From assembly GCF_037038585.1 (NCBI RefSeq), contig NC_092520.1:15755001-15819000 (forward strand): a stretch of DNA of 64,000 nt, read 5' to 3'. The stretch's first letter is position 1, and each line of letters opens with the position of its first letter. The notes beneath the pieces are model-generated. The model saw only the letters and a list, made by a program, of their open reading frames with translations. It searched no databases and had not been told where the DNA came from. The DNA comes from Patagioenas fasciata (Eukaryota; Chordata; Aves; Columbiformes; Columbidae). Of the stretch, positions 26,101 to 40,566 are shown in pieces. A program made the translations under genes and the position numbers.

Positions 26101-27689
26101 GGGCCACCCCGACTCATGGACCTCTCTCCTGCAGGCATGAACCCTGCTCACAGGTCTGAGCACCTGTGTTGGGGCAGGACAGGCACCTCCCTGATCAACA
26201 ACAGCCCCAAATGGCTCCTCTCAGTCTCAGCTTTAGCAAACTGAGCTGAGCAGCAGCTCTAAGCTGTGCCCTGTCCCCACCCCACAGGTGTCCGCCTTCA
26301 CCCTCTGGCTCTGGCAGGGAGGGAAGTGGGATCTGTGGGAAACCTCCAGCATGAAAATGATGCCATGCTACAGGAAGGACAATTTCAGATGTAGGGCTTG
26401 AAAGGAGACTCTGTATCAGAGGTGTGAGGTACTGGGCTGAGGCTTTGCCAAGTGATGATGATACTCTGCATAAATAACTCAAGTGATGCTCCCTCACTGC
26501 ATCCGATCCATCCTGAAGCCTTCCTGCAGAGGGTGGTGGGTTTCTCCACGCCTCCTACCACTGGGCGGAGGCTTTATTTTGTCATTGGGCTGCCCAAACC
26601 TAGTGCTGAAGAAAGCATGTGTTTAATTACAGTCCGAAAGTGTCTGAGTTTGCTTGATTTATCATTTCAAAACTGCATCAAAGCCAGCCCATACTTGCTC
26701 TTCTCATTTTCTGGTTTTCAGATAGGTGTTTTAACAGTTCTGTAACCCAGTTCAGCCTGTTCAGCTATAAAGATGTAACTGATTGTTAAAGTATTTCTCC
26801 ATAAGTAATGTTCTGTCACTGAATATCTAATTTTGTAAATTAAAGTATACTACACAGGTATGTGACTAGAGGGAGGAGGAGAGTAAATGTTGCTTCATTT
26901 TCAGAAAATGGTTTAGTTTATATTCTCCCCCCCCACTTCCAATATCACACTCTACCATCTTGTGTTTAATTGTACAAATGTGAACACATTTACTTTCAGG
27001 AGGGATTAGCTTTATACCCTAGAGCATAAATAATAAGCAGTATATTTCTTATCAAATCATACTTTGTTAGTTTGCATTTCTCCAAAATTTCCTGATCCAG
27101 TTCTGTTCTGGAGGAATCCTGACTGGTTTACCATCATGGGCTAAAAGATCACAAGTTATAGTTCCACAGTGACTTAAATGAAATGTGTTAAAATAGGAAC
27201 ATTTTGGCTAGATCTCACTTTGAGCTTTTGATTTTTTCAGTAAACAGCTCAAAGGAAATATTGGAAGGGAAAAGACTTGTAATCTCCTCTGTATCCAAAT
27301 CCACTAGCCTGGTAATGTTACCCAAGGACAAGATGACACAGTGCCGCGAAGACAAGTTCTCATCTGGAAAAGACGGAGATCAGATCATAGACTAGAAAAT
27401 GATCAAGAACTAATTGAAGTGCAGAATTTATGGACTATATGTCAAACAAAAATGCAAGATTAAGGAGGATTCAAGGTGAAATTATTGAACAAACCTTTTC
27501 AAAATCTTTTCTGTCGTGAATGATCTGGCAAAATACAGGAGGATAAACATATGAAGTAGTACCTCGAGGACAGGAGGAAAATTTGCTAGCAGAAAAATAC
27601 ATAGTTGAGCATGAAAGGGTCATACACATGAGAATTTGCTGGAAACTGGAAACACTGATTGGAAGAGGAGGGACTTCAGAATATTACAC
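20156..27689. other. Unique AT-rich sequence, no gene seen
   Basis: No frame longer than 100 codons and no protein similarity recognised. The patch 26,050-26,560 is GC-richer and holds a 100-codon minus frame without a recognisable domain. Confidence 0.55.
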
Positions 27690-28309
27690 AGTCACATTTT
27701 ACCTAATTCAGGTAATTAGCTGGATGGCAGCATCTGAAGAGGTGCAGTCAATGGCTCACTGTCCAGGTGGAAAACAATGAGTGGCATGCCTCAAGGGTCT
27801 GTATTGGGACCACTACTGTTTAACATCATCAGCGACATAGATAGTGGAATGAAGTGCACCGTCAGCAAGTTTGCAATTGACACCAGGTTAGTGGTGTGCC
27901 TGACAAGTCTGAGGGACAGGATGCCACCCAGATGGACCTTGAGAAGCTCGAGAAGTGGGCCCATGCGAACCCTTCAGTACTCAAAAGGGGCCTGTATGAA
28001 AGATGGGGACAGATGTTTTAGCAGGGCCTGTTGCAATAGTACAAGGGCTAAGGGATTTAAACTAAAGGAGGGGAGATTCAGGCTAAACATGAGGAAGAAA
28101 TTTTTTACAATGAGGGTGGTAAAACACTGGCCCAGGTTGCCCAGAGAGGTGGTGGATGCCCCATCCCTGGAGACATCTCAGGCCAGGCTGGACGTGGCTC
28201 TGAGCAACCTGATCTGGGTGAAGATGTCCCTGCTCACTGCAGGGGGTTGGACCAGGTGAGCTTTGAAGGTCCCTTCCAACTGAAACTATTCTATGATTCA
28301 ATGATTCTA
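27690..28309 (+). mobile_element. CR1 LINE, degraded RT to 3' end
   Basis: Reads [19 protein letters not shown] and CTVSKFAIDTRL (RT with the FADD box decayed to FAID), then a deletion, then FKLKEGRFRLNMRKKFFTMR, and ends CTATTCTATGATTCAATGATT. The subfamily differs from the copies at 38-47 kb. The sequence from about 27,400 to 27,690 may be further decayed CR1, but I cannot align it. Confidence 0.85.
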
Positions 28310-31300
28310 ATTTAACATATATTGTTCTCTCTACATATATATATTTTTTTTAGTTATTCATTACTGCCTTTTTCTGACAAACATTAGTATTAGGATTTCT
28401 TCTATCCTTTGCACATTTAAAAAATGGACTTAGATTGTACTCAGTCCTGCCAACACATTTTTCTACCTGATGTCTATTTCCCCTTCACAATTTCTAACTT
28501 CGAACAATCATGACATTTATTGTGTGATTATGTTTTATGGGCTGGGTTCTCCTTTTACTTTGCACTTGGCTGATAAAAGAATCCCCAAACCTCTGCTCTG
28601 GTGATGCAGTTTACTTCCTAATAAAATAGACCAGCAAAACTCTAGAAGTGAGGCCAGCTGAGCTGGCACAGAAGGAGGAACAAGCATCCATCCAGAGACT
28701 GGAGCTAACATCACTCTGCAGGTGGCACACTGTGAAACTGTTTGTGGGTACTAGTTGCTTTTACCATGACTTTTCTCTGCTTTGGTGCCAAGGAGATGAA
28801 TAAAGACAACAAACTGTCTCCCCTTCATCTGCCACTTCACAGCAAATCGTAATGTATGCCTAAGCATTCAAGAAATTAACATAATTCTTCTCAAGTCGGA
28901 GGAACTGTTTCCAAACTGTGCTTGGCATGAAAGTCACCACTTCTGTCTCAAGTCTGATGGAGTCCTTGAGTGAATGCTTGTCTGTATTTACTGTGATAAC
29001 TGGTTTAAGTACAAGTATTACCTCTCTCTACAAGCCTTGTTGTTCTTAAAACTGTCTCTTAGAGCCTTAAGAATTAGAAGGCAGATAAAGGGAGCAGAAA
29101 TGTACTTATGTGTAACTCCAAAAAGCAAAACCAGATAAGAATCAACACTTAAACAAATCAGCACTGGCTAAAATAATGTGCTGCTTACTCCACCTGTCCC
29201 TGTTCCCCAGCTCACAGCTGGCAATGCTCTGAGGGCATGTACCAGCTCCCTGCTGATGTTGCTTGCTGCTTACACCGATGTGTGTGCCCATCTTCTTTGA
29301 ATGCAAACACTCCAAGCTACAGAGACAATTTTGAACCCAAGCATGGCGCAGGACTGAGACTCCATAACCTCACATGGGCTTCTGAAAAATGCCTGTTGTG
29401 AAAAATGAGAGGGGTAGCACTGATCTCACATATTTAGTGCAAGTTGCCCCTAGTACTGGATTCACCTGTGCCTCCTCACTCACCTGTGCCCTGTTTCATG
29501 CCCATGGGAGTCTTTGCAAAACAAATTGTCTCAGTCACCCACATAAAGAGCTTATCTGTACTGCCAGCCTCAACATCTCTTGGGGGTTATGTCTTTAAAA
29601 ATGCTTGGGTAATTCAGCCTCAGACTATTAACTAGTTCAGTTATCTTACAAAATTATTCACCAAAATCTGGGAAATTCGAAGTACTGACCATGAAATAGA
29701 AGATCCCTTAAGAATTTCTGTTCAAAGACTTAAACATGACAAGAAGCTTTGTCCAGGTGCTGTAAAACGACTTGCCCTCGCTGTAACAAGTAATTTGGTA
29801 TTGCTTATGTGGTGAATTTGCCAGCAAGACCATGTTATTGTCTCTGCCCAGCGAGCCATGTGACATCAAAGTGGTGAGTCAAATGTGAGGGACCCTTCAA
29901 AAATGTAACCCCTTTTATTGAATGGGCTTTGAAACTTTCCATTTGTTCATCTGTATCTCTGGCATATGCTGTAGCCATAACTTACAATCAATGATCTGTT
30001 TAAGTGTTAAGATGTACATCCAGGTAACTCGCTGTAGGGAATAGATTATGCCACAGAGGCAGCATTCCCAGAAGACATCTTGTGTGAAATAGATATTAAT
30101 CAAAGCAATTCCAGTGGTTCCTGGAGGGCAGCAAGCTATACTTCATTAAGCATTGCTCAAACCTGGCCTGTGCACACTCTCAGCTGTGTACACAAGGGCG
30201 GCTCTTGCAATTTCAACAGAGAAGGAAATGGCCAGCTGCACATAGAGACAAAGTCAGGATGCTCTGATAACAACATTTTCAGTGAATTTCAGTTTGTCAG
30301 AGATGTAGTCTCATTTTCCTTCCAGGAGAAGTATTGTTTGAAAGCTAAGAAAAATGCTTGAAATCATCACATTCTATTGCATGAGACAACAGAAGGAGAA
30401 TGTGGAAACCAAACTAGATTTGTGGCTCATTAAATGCCACTGACCTTAAAATGCACATGCTCCTCATTCTGGTTTTGCTGCCTGACATGTCTCCGTGTAT
30501 CACTGTCAGCCAGAGGATGAGCTTTCTGAAGCACCCATAGGGCACTCACTTTGTTCACTTGGCAATAATTTCAGAGGTTATTGCCCAACAATAATTTATA
30601 GTAGTCAAATACAATAATCTAAGGAGCAACAAATAGTATTTTTACAAGCTAGTTTTTCATTGTCACTTTGTGTTTCTGTGGCCTTTTATGCATTTGACAA
30701 GCATGCATTTAACCTTAAAAATGTTTTTCTCCTCCGCTCACAGCAGGACACAATGATAAGGTTTATGGACTCCTAAAAATGCTGCATTGAAAGCTGTGAG
30801 GAACCTGAATTATCCTTATTTACACTCACCTTTATCCTTCAGCGGTAGTGTGATGGAGACAGGCAGTGTTCAATAAAAGCCAACAAGACACAGCTTATCA
30901 CACTGAGGTACAGGTGACTTATTCAGCTGTGCTCTTTTTTTCTTTTTATTGTTGTTTTCTGCATGGAAATTCTAAGACTAAGTATGCTTCTTTTTTATAT
31001 ATATATCCTTAAATTTGGCTGTCTCATAAGACTTCAGAACACTGGAGTATTATACTGTAACAATTTTATTAAATCTCAAGTTAAGATGTATTTGTGCCTT
31101 AGATAGCTAAAAGTGTGTCTTATTATTTGGCTTCTGATTTGCCCTGTCTGGTTTTGTACCTCATCAGCCATATGGCAAGTGTGTGGTAGTTTTGTTTGTT
31201 TGTTTGTTTGTTTATTATTATTATAGAGTCACACCTGGGCCCAAACCAGTCAATCTGCAGAGCATATTGCTCATCTGTATTTCATTGAGTCATTCTAAAG

Positions 31301-34300
31301 TGCTCCACAAGATGTGAGGAACAAAATCAGTGCCCTACTGACTTCCAGAGATTTTTTTTTAGAAATTTCTCAGTTTCTCAACCACTTACATCATAACAAG
31401 TTCTATACGGTTAATTATTCTTGTCTGGCTCCCTGTTGCTCTGATGTCAAGAATCAAGTCACCCTGTTGAAGCCTAATTTTGCTTTCATTTTCACATCTG
31501 TGAGGCACAAGTTTTGTTTTTATCTAAAGATCTTCTTAGTCTGCAGCTTAAATTTTTGAATCCTATATTACTATTCAAATGAAGAGGAACTGATTCAAAA
31601 GCAGTTGTATTGTTTCTGATCCTAATCCATGCAAAAACCCTCTATTGACACTTTTCGTATTCATTTAAATCAGCAAAACCCATCAATTTTTTCTTAGCAT
31701 TGTTTTTAAGCCTTTCAGATTCCTAACTGTGTTTTGCAGTCCTGACAAATGTAATGCTTGACAGTCCACTTTTGAGATTTCAAGTACCCTGCTGCTGTTT
31801 CTGTCAGTCTAACTTTCTTCTAAGAGCTTCCTAAGTATCTTTTCTTGTAGCTGATCTGTATATATTTTTCTATGATTTCCAGAAAGCATGTCGAGCTGAC
31901 CTAACCAAATACAAAACTAGCTTCTTTGCAATAGCTCTCTCTTAGGCAGGTGTACTAGAATTTTCAATAGGTATGGCTTCAACCTCTTTTGCCCTCAAAT
32001 AAATTAAAGTGCTTTTTAACATGTACGCAGTGCCCTGTGCTACTGAGGTAGATGGCTATACAATATCAGCCTGTCTGTCCACTTTTATCTCTATTATTAC
32101 AGTAACTGAGTTCTTCACAAGCAGTGAAGAATGCCTTGTTCCTCAGAACACCCTGTGGCTTTGAAGTAGGGACTTCATTATATCTGTGAGGAATGAACAG
32201 ACAAGACAGATTAAGGGCTAAACCCTAAAGGTACTTAAGGTTTGCAATACTGAGATGAACAGCACCGAGGGGCACTGAACCTGGGGTATTCTTGTCTCCA
32301 GGTCAGTCAGCCCTAGAGAAAATTAGATGCTCATGGAACAGATCCTGAGGAACCTCTGAAGCTATCAAAGGTCCACTTTCAGAAGGAGAAGGTGGACCTT
32401 AAATGCCTGTGCAGGTTCCTGCTCTTAAAATATTTGTGAGATCTGGAAAAGTATCTACTAAAGTTGCTGTTTTTTCTTCTTATTTTTTTTTTCTTTAATA
32501 CAGAAAAGTTCCCAGGCTGCCAGTTTATTAAACTTAATTTCAAACTTAATAATCCATGAAGCATTCCGTAATCAGACAGCTACCAAAATTTGCTTCCTTA
32601 ATATGCTCCACCAATAAGTTGAGCTTGATACATTTAAATTCTCCAGGAAAAAAGCTATTCAAAAAGAGATCAAAAGCAGTGTTTGTGTTTTCTCTCTCAT
32701 GTGGTAATGACCTCTCAAACAAGTCAGAAAGAGCAGGTGAAGTAAACACTGTATATTCACTCCATGTATCCTCTGGAAAGTGATTTTTTCTTTTCAGATC
32801 TAGGAGGAATGTGATATCACAAATGAGCATTTCTAGAGCAAATCCCAACAATATTAATTTTTCTTGCTATGATTATACCCACCCATGGTAAATGGCGATG
32901 AGGAGTGATGAGATGATATTTCTGAATCAAAGAGAGCGTTTAATACATCTTATCCTCACTCTTACAAGAAAAGGCAGAATCCACCAGACACAAAAGGATA
33001 CATATAAATCCTTCAACTTCTTCCCCATCAAAACAGAACAGGTCTAATTTAGCCATAGAAGATAATTATGGTTGTCCTGCATTGGAATACTCTCCAAGAT
33101 GTAATAGCTCCTGGAAGGATATATAGCCTGGAATTTGTTTTACTTTCTTTTACTCAAGACTAACTTGAAGTATACGTGTAATTTTGTACAAAAAACTTCA
33201 GGTTTTTCTATCACCCTTTGAGTACTTTTGGTCCTAGAGCATTAATATTCCTTTAACAGCAAGTTTAATGACTGAATAGGAAAGTTAGAGTGGAGAATGT
33301 TGTTGTCCTAGGGGCGTTTGTCCAGGACCCAAGCAACACCTTCACCTGTCTCTCAGGGTGCTCTGGTATAGGCACAACATGCTGCCAGCACATCCAGAAA
33401 CACAGAGGAACCCAGACACTCCCAAGGAAGCTGTTAAATGAGCACTGATCCTAGACTCTCAGTGCATTTGGATTCACTACTAATAAAGATCAGGCGTTGT
33501 AAAACCTAATTATCCCGTGTTTATAGCCCTGTCAGCAAAACACCATGTTCTTCACAGAATTAAGCTTTCTTTGGCTGTGCATGTCCAACAGTTTTTCCTA
33601 GTTCCTTTGAAGTCAGCCAAGGTATGAATGAGTGTAGTAAAACAGACAGATGGTTGTGTCAGCTTTCCTCTTCTGTGAATTATACAGCTTTTACATGAGA
33701 ATAGACATTTACATCTGTATTCATTACATTTTACTCCCTGATAGTTCTTAGGTGTGTTCCTGAGCAGTAAAGCCTGACAGTACGACCCCCTCAGGTTGCC
33801 CAGACAACTCCAATATTGCACTTTTCCCACTCATTCCTCTATAACTTCACCTGGCATCAGCCACAAATGTTTAGCTGTCTGGTTTGCTTCTAAGAAAATG
33901 AAATTAATCCCTGAACTCAAAGGTCAATATCATGATTTGCTGGAGGAAACGCTTATCACGCCCCTTAAATTAATAGTTAGGATGTGTTATAGCCAGAACT
34001 CATTCTTGGTAGTAGTCATGGAGAATTTACACATGAGCTTACAAGCTGAATTTACCAAAGGGCTTGTCCTTTGCAAGCAGGGAGTCAGTTGAAGTTGAAT
34101 CGCTTGTAATTCATAAAAATAAGTGGAGAAAAAATGTAGAACATGTAGTGCTACACCTGACTACAACTAGTTAGCAAACAGCCACATAAACCCACACCAA
34201 AAGTGATGCACAAATCTCGTGAGGGACCATGTCAAGCCAACCAACTAAAGGAGAAGGCCACAGAGGTCAGGCTCCACACCAATAATATAGCCAGGTCCCA

Positions 34301-36984
34301 TCACAATAAAAGAGGGAAGTCCTAAAAGACTTCTGAGACCTGGTCTACATTACAGCTGGAAAAAGGTAAGCATTAAAGCAACATAGATCTATTGCAGAAC
34401 TTCTTTGCAAACAGGCAACAGAAACAGTGAACTATGAAAACTATTTTGGGTTTTTTCCCCAAAAGATTATGAGGGATTGTGAGGAAAACACTTCCTCATG
34501 TCATCAGAATGATTGTAAACATTTCATCAAAAAAATCGGTGCATGACACTTGGAGAAAGACAAAAATGACAGTTCTCACATAGATCACTTTTTGTTGCCA
34601 AATTGTGAATCTGCAAAGATGGGTCACAGGTGGATAAACACCAGATTTGCTGCAAAGACTTTTCCTCAACAAACAGATCAGTGTGCTGTATTTAGCTCTT
34701 CTTGAGAGATTTCATGCCTTAAATTATCTTTTTATTTTCTGTAGCAATACTTGCATAGTCTGTTCTTACAGTAAATGATCTGGATTTGTAAAAAGCTAAC
34801 CAGGTTAGAGCTGTAACAACTTAATGGTGCTTCTGGCCTCAATTCAGGGTGCACAGAAGGACAAAACGATCGAAAAGCATTGGTAGAGACAAGTATCATG
34901 CTAGTTCCCTTCAAGTCAAGTTGAATGGAGGGCATGGAGAAATAGTGTAGAACATGATGAAATAATGGCTCTAAATATAGCTTTAAGGAGAGACCAGGCT
35001 ATACTGCAGAAGATTACAAAGTGTATTCGAAGAAAGAAAGCAGCTCAGAGAAAACTCCACAGAGATGGAGCAATGCACACAACAGACTCTGCAGCTTACT
35101 GCGGAGAGGTAGTCATGCTAGAACAGGGCAAATCAGTGTTCCCATCCTGAAAAATATAGCTGTTACCCTGCAATGAGGATCACAGAAGATGAGATGGGAG
35201 GATATCACACATAACATGACAGATACGTGACAGCTCACACAATGTCTAGCAAGGAAAATGTTATATTGGCATTGATGCCACTGTTTCCTTTTCATCATTA
35301 ATTCATCAGTAAACTGTCTTGTATTCCGTTGTTTCCCAGATGGTGAAGGAGAAATGGTATTGCATTTTTTTAGCTTATTTCTGTACAGGAAAATTGTCCC
35401 AGAAGCTGCATGAAGGTGGAGAAAGACAATGTATGAAGTTAATTGGCAACATCAGTACTGAGGAAATCTCCAGCAGTCCTACTTGTGGTCACCCACACTG
35501 CATGGGAGAAGGCTCAGTGGCAGCTGGTCATGGCTCCCACACTTTCTGCATTTCCATCTTCCCCATCACCCAAAGGAGATAGTGAACACAGAAGGTTGTC
35601 CAGTCCACCACTGAAGTCATGGAGTGGGAACAATCTTTCCTGCCCTTGCCTCAGCAGCAAATATTTCAAACCAAATATGAGGCTGAATTAGAAACTGCAT
35701 GAAAAGCTGCATTGTAGCTCCTATCATGTGTGGATTTCACAGGTGAGCTCAGCAGCTGAAAGGAAAGCAAAGGGCTGATCTGGCAGCCTTAGGCACCTGG
35801 TGAGCTCAGGCAGCAGCTGAGCAAGGATTTATGAGAACTGTTTGGGATTTAGGCACTGATACTTCATCTTAGTCCTGCTTTAGTATCTAAGCCTCTTAGG
35901 ACTTTTCCGGTGGGCTAAGAAAGAGACCTGTAGATGACCAAATTCATGGAGTTAGATCAGTTTGACAAATGAGAAAGGCTCAGTTGGAGGGTGACGATAA
36001 ATGTTATAAATTAGCATCCCCCATTTTTACTGTGCTGCTGGGAATGTGAATTCAAGCTGCTTTGTGAAGAGCAGCCTTAAAAGCATTCAAAATTTGTGAT
36101 GCATTCCCACATCAGTGCAGCTAACAGGAGTCTTTTCATGTGAAACACTGTGAATTAACAGTGCAGTTACCAACTGCCTTGGAAGCAGGCTGTATGGGAA
36201 AGGAGGCTGAAGAAAATAAAATCTGGCCTTTTTGTTTAATAGATATATTGCTATTATGAGTGATCCCTAAAACAACTATAATTGAAGCATATGTGGAAGA
36301 TGTAGGAGAACCCTCTTTCATTTTTGTTTATTTATATATTCAGCAAGGTGGAATTAGTCAGAACAAAAAATCCTTTAATTTTAGTGGAGCTACTCCATGT
36401 ACAGATAACTATACATCAATGAGATAAAGAGTTCATAATCTATTATAGTCCAGAACTTCAGTCATTCTCCCCATGAACTGGTGTGCATTTCCAACACAGC
36501 AAAAAAAGGCAGGAAAACATTTTTAAAGCCAGGATGGAGTTCTGAAAAATCTCAAGCAGCAGCTGCCAGCATTCAATATCGTGCAAAATCACTATATAAG
36601 CGTGTATGAGCTGCTGCCATCCCTTTAACCTTGCACCAAACATCCTGCCCACCTCAGCTGCTGGAACAAAGCGTGGCCAGCGGCAGATCCTCCTTCAGGT
36701 GGCCGGAGCAACGGTGACTCGTTCCAGCCTTGTAAGGCAAGCCCTTGGGCAAGCTGGACAGCGGTGTCACAAGACCTCTTACAAAACCTGATTTATATGT
36801 AGCAAGCTCTGAGCCTGACAATGTGAGGAACAGCAGGCCTTGGCTGAAGTCAGTGGTGTTATATCATGGAGAAGCTTTGTCCAGACTCAGGGAGGTCCTC
36901 TGGTATCAACTCTGCAAAAAGCAGAGCACTCAACTCAGGATGGTCCTTTCCCAGACCCGGCAGGGGCTGCAAAGCCACTAGAAG
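28310..36984. other. Unique AT-rich sequence, no gene seen
   Basis: Frames are at most about 101 codons and without family likeness. The stretch 30,380-30,830 has the look of non-coding conserved sequence (low repeat content, many TAAT/ATTTAAC words); this is an impression only. Confidence 0.55.
31192..31222 (+). repeat. (GTTT)n then (ATT)n microsatellite
   Basis: Five GTTT units followed by TTATTATTATTAT. Confidence 0.85.
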
Positions 36985-37471
36985 GCAGGTTAAATGCAAA
37001 ATAATGTGGACAAATTAGAGAAATGATCTGGGGAAAGCCCCTAATAGAATGTAATTCAATTAAAATATGAACAGAAATCTGTACTTATCTGCAGGTTCAT
37101 GCTGGGAAGCAACAGAACAGGGGGGAATTCAGCCAAAAAATGTATCTAGGGGTTATGGTAGATGAGAAATGAAATGAAAGTCTCCTGTGACATGCTCTCA
37201 GGAACAGCATAAGCTGAAGGTGAGCTTGTAAGAGAAAGTCATACTACAGCTGTTTTATTTTGTCAGGGCTCAGCTGGACAGCCAGATGTTGTATGAGACA
37301 GAAAAAGATTCAGAAGAAAAAAATCTTAAATCAGAAGAGTTTAAAACCCATAATTTTTGGGAGTTTAGTCTGAAAGAAGTGTCTGAAATGACAATAGTCC
37401 TCATGCATAGGAGGCTGTGGCAAAGTAGAAGAGAATAATCTTCCAATCAAAATGATTCTGTGATTCTACAA
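36985..37471 (+). mobile_element. Ancient, strongly decayed CR1-like LINE
   Basis: Weak but ordered CR1 landmarks appear: GGACAAATTAGAGAAATGATC (spacer after RT), GGTTATGGTAGATGAGAAATG (the LGVLVD region), GTCAGGGCTCAGCTGGACAG (the ALVRPHLE region), and the end AAAATGATTCTGTGATTCTA. No frame survives. Called on the order of landmarks, not on identity. Confidence 0.5.
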
Positions 37472-37532
37472 ATCTGTTCTAACTGTGCTGGGATAGTATG
37501 ACCTGAAAATACAGCAAGAAAATTTCAGATCA

Positions 37533-37551
37533 CAAAAAAAAAAAAAAAAAG
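37533..37551 (+). repeat. Poly(A) tract
   Basis: About 18 A residues followed by GAGGAAG. No retrocopy or SINE body was recognised on its 5' side; the old CR1 ends about 60 bases upstream. Confidence 0.8.
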
Positions 37552-37785
37552 AGGAAGAAAAGTCTACTTTAGGGGTGGTAAGGCAAGTGTATGGGTCATG
37601 CTTGCCGCGGAGTATCCAGCATCTGAGGTTTCAAAAGCAGACTGAGACAAGATCTCTGTAAAGTTAATCCCATCTCAGGACGAGGGTGGAATTCTGAGTC
37701 CATGTGTTTTTAAAAGACCAGGCTGACTCCTGGCTGCTTTTGTTGACCCATCAATGCAGAAAATATTTTGAAGTACTTGCAAGGT

Positions 37786-37826
37786 TGGGGTTTTTTTGGT
37801 TTGGTTTTGTTTTGTTTTGTTTTTTC
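37786..37826 (+). repeat. T/G-rich (GTTTT)n tract
   Basis: GGGGTTTTTTTGGTTTGG continuing with three TTTTG units and a T run. Confidence 0.75.
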
Positions 37827-38697
37827 CAAAATGCACTATTTTAAGGCAAAGCTGATCAGCAACACAGTACATAACAAATGCGTGGGAGCCTGACCCCATG
37901 GAAACAGGCTTTTTTAGTAGATTTCAGTTTTTTAACCAGTCATATTCCCACTGAACTCTAGAGGAACTTGTGGGTGTCTTTATAGATTTCACAGAAAAGG
38001 TAATGCTTATATATTCATCCAGAGAGAAGCAAGAACTGATAAAGATCCTGGAGGTCTGTAGTACTGGAAAACAACGTTTCACTTTAAACACATTCGCACG
38101 TCTTCCTGTAGAGCCCAAAGGAAGTATATGAACAGAAAACAAATTACAGACAGAGAAAACAAACCTCCCTCTCTCTGGCACATGGTTTCTCTGACCAGGT
38201 CTTGACAGGAGCTGCTGGTGCAGCTGCCAGCGATTCTCATCCCAGCCCCAGCAAAGAGCTGGGAGGTTCAAAATGACAAGTATGGAAAAAACATCAAAGA
38301 AGCCTTTTTGGCCAGATGGTTGACTTGTAACAGTGTTGCACTTCATTATTACTTCTATATTTTGTCGTTGTTGCTTGTGTTACTCTGGTCCTGTAGACTT
38401 CCACTTCTGAGAGACATAAGAAAGCACAAAATAAAACCGTCACTGGAGAATTTATGAGACAAGATGGGAGTTAGAAACAAACTGCTGTGTTTTTCTCTCA
38501 TACCAACAAGAAACAGGCACAGAAACATGAATTCTCTGCAGTTTTCCATGTGTAGCCCTGCTAGTGCTTTCCAGCAAGCACTTGTGCAGCACGCAGCGGG
38601 GTCCACAGCAGCAGCTTCAGGTAGAGCTGACTGTGGCATCAGGGTGTTTGCTGATGGTGTGAGATACGTCAGTACGTAAGGGGCACTAAGGTTAATT

Positions 38698-39588
38698 CAC
38701 AGAATTACAGAATGTTAGGGATTGGAAAGGACCTCAAAAGATCATCCAGTCCAATTCACCTGCCAGAGCAGGAACACCCAGATGAGGTTACACAGGAAGG
38801 TGTCCAGGTGGGTTTTGAATGTCTGCAGAGCAGGAGACTCCACAACCTCCCTGGGCAGCCTGTTCCAGTGTCTGTCACCCTCACCGTGAAGAGGTTTCTT
38901 CCCATATTTAAGCAGAACCTCTTGTGTTCCAGTTTGAACCCATTACCCCTTGTCCTATCATTGGTTGTCACTGAGAAGAGCCTGGCTTCATCCTCGTGAC
39001 ACTCACCCTTTACATATTTATAAAAATTGATGGGGTCACCCCTCAGTCTCCTCTTCTCCAAGCTAAAGAGCCCCAGCTCCCTCAGCCTTTCTTCATAAGG
39101 GAGATGCTCCACTCCCTTCATCATCTTTGTTGCCCTGTGCTGGACCCTCTCCAGCAGTTCCCTGTCCTTCTGGAACTGAGGGGCCCAGAACTGGACACAA
39201 TATTCCAGATGTGGTCTCACCAGGGCAGAGTAGAGGGGAAGCAGAACGTCTCTCAACCTACTAACCACCCCCCTTCTCATACACCCCAGGATGCCATTGG
39301 TCCTCTTGGCCACAAGTGCACAGTGCTGGCTCATGGTCATCCTGCTGTCCACCAGGACCCCCAGGTCCCTTTCCCCTATGCTGTTCTCTAATAGGTCATT
39401 CCCCAACCTATACTGGAACCTGGGGTTGTTCCTACCCAGATGCAGGACTCTACACTTGCCCTTGTTATATTTCATTAAATTTTTCCCCGCCCAACTCTCC
39501 AGCCTGTCCAGGTCTCTGGATGGCAGCACAGCCTTCTGGTGTGTCAGCCGCTCCTCCCAGCTTGGTGTCATATTCTACCCTCTCTAGT
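38698..39588 (-). mobile_element. CR1 LINE, 3' part with intact 271-codon frame
   Basis: The tail reads CACAGAATTACAGAATGTTA then GGACCTCAAAAGATCATCCA. Minus-strand frame 39571-38756 is unbroken: [89 protein letters not shown]. This is the region after the RT catalytic core; the core is missing because the copy is 5'-truncated. It looks young. Confidence 0.93.
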
Positions 39589-40045
39589 TTGCAGACTCCA
39601 ATTAACACAGCTGTGGTAGCCAGCACAGCCTGTATTGCTCCCCCACAGATGTGCTCAGGTCACTAGTCCATGCTGGCATCTGCAGCAACCCATCTATCCT
39701 GAAATGTGTCTTTATTTCAGCTGGATTAGCACAAAACCCTAAACTTAAGTTTCATCAACAAGAGCCTGCAATGTAGACGTGGTCTAATGTGAGGCGGGAG
39801 GTCTGTGCTTGGGCTGGAATCAAACTCAGGTTTCTCCTCATCTTGTCGTGTCCTCACAAGAGCATCCCTGCCTTTCCTGTTTTTGCCTTTGCTGTCCTAT
39901 TCAATTCTGTGTAGTTGAAAGGCATACTGATTATGTGCTTGCCAGGCAGTCTGAAAGACCCTCAAACTGCTTAAGATTTGAAATGTGTTTCCTGCTTGAT
40001 ATGTTTTCATTGCAAATATTAGTGGATCAGCCATCTGTGCTTTTT

Positions 40046-40082
40046 ATATATATATATATTTTTTTTTTTTTTTAATTTTTTT
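40046..40082 (+). repeat. (TA)n and poly(T) tract
   Basis: About seven TA units followed by a run of about 15 T and further T-rich bases. Confidence 0.8.
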
Positions 40083-40545
40083 TCCTGTTTTGAAAAAGAA
40101 GCTTTGAAACCATTTTCACAAAAACCACAACAGGTAGTTTAATCACTAAATACGTTTTGTACCCTGTGCTGGAAGAGTTAACTCCCTGCACATTATTTTT
40201 TCCCTAACCACTGATAAATTTGAGGGTCACTTACATAATTTATTTGGACATGACGAAATGATGCTATGGATGTCACTGGGAGATGACCCGGGAAATCTTT
40301 TAGAGACTTTAAGAAATTGCAGGATTTAAACTTCAGACCAGAAGAAACCTGATCCCACTTGATTTTTTAGTTACAAGATGTCTAGCAGTTCTTTTAGAGT
40401 GCGTTCAAAATGTAACCTGTTTAGTACCCAAATACAGAAACTGGCTGTTTTTAAAAAGTTAATAACATTTTTTTCTGGAAACTTCAACCATTTCATATCC
40501 TGTGGGTCTTGGTCAGTTTTAATGACATCTCCAAGTAGGGGGAAA

Positions 40546-40566
40546 ATATATATATATATATTTATT
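40546..40566 (+). repeat. (TA)n microsatellite
   Basis: About eight AT units followed by TTTATTTTTA. Confidence 0.8.

Larger units (their letters stand above)
37472..38697. other. Unique sequence with two simple tracts
   Basis: Minus frames of 140 and 94 codons at 37.9-38.6 kb show no recognisable motif or splice context. Confidence 0.5.

Noticed and set aside
37533..37551. Poly(A) tract as the tail of a processed retrocopy
   Set aside because: No coding or 3'-UTR-like body is recognisable upstream and no flanking duplication is seen.
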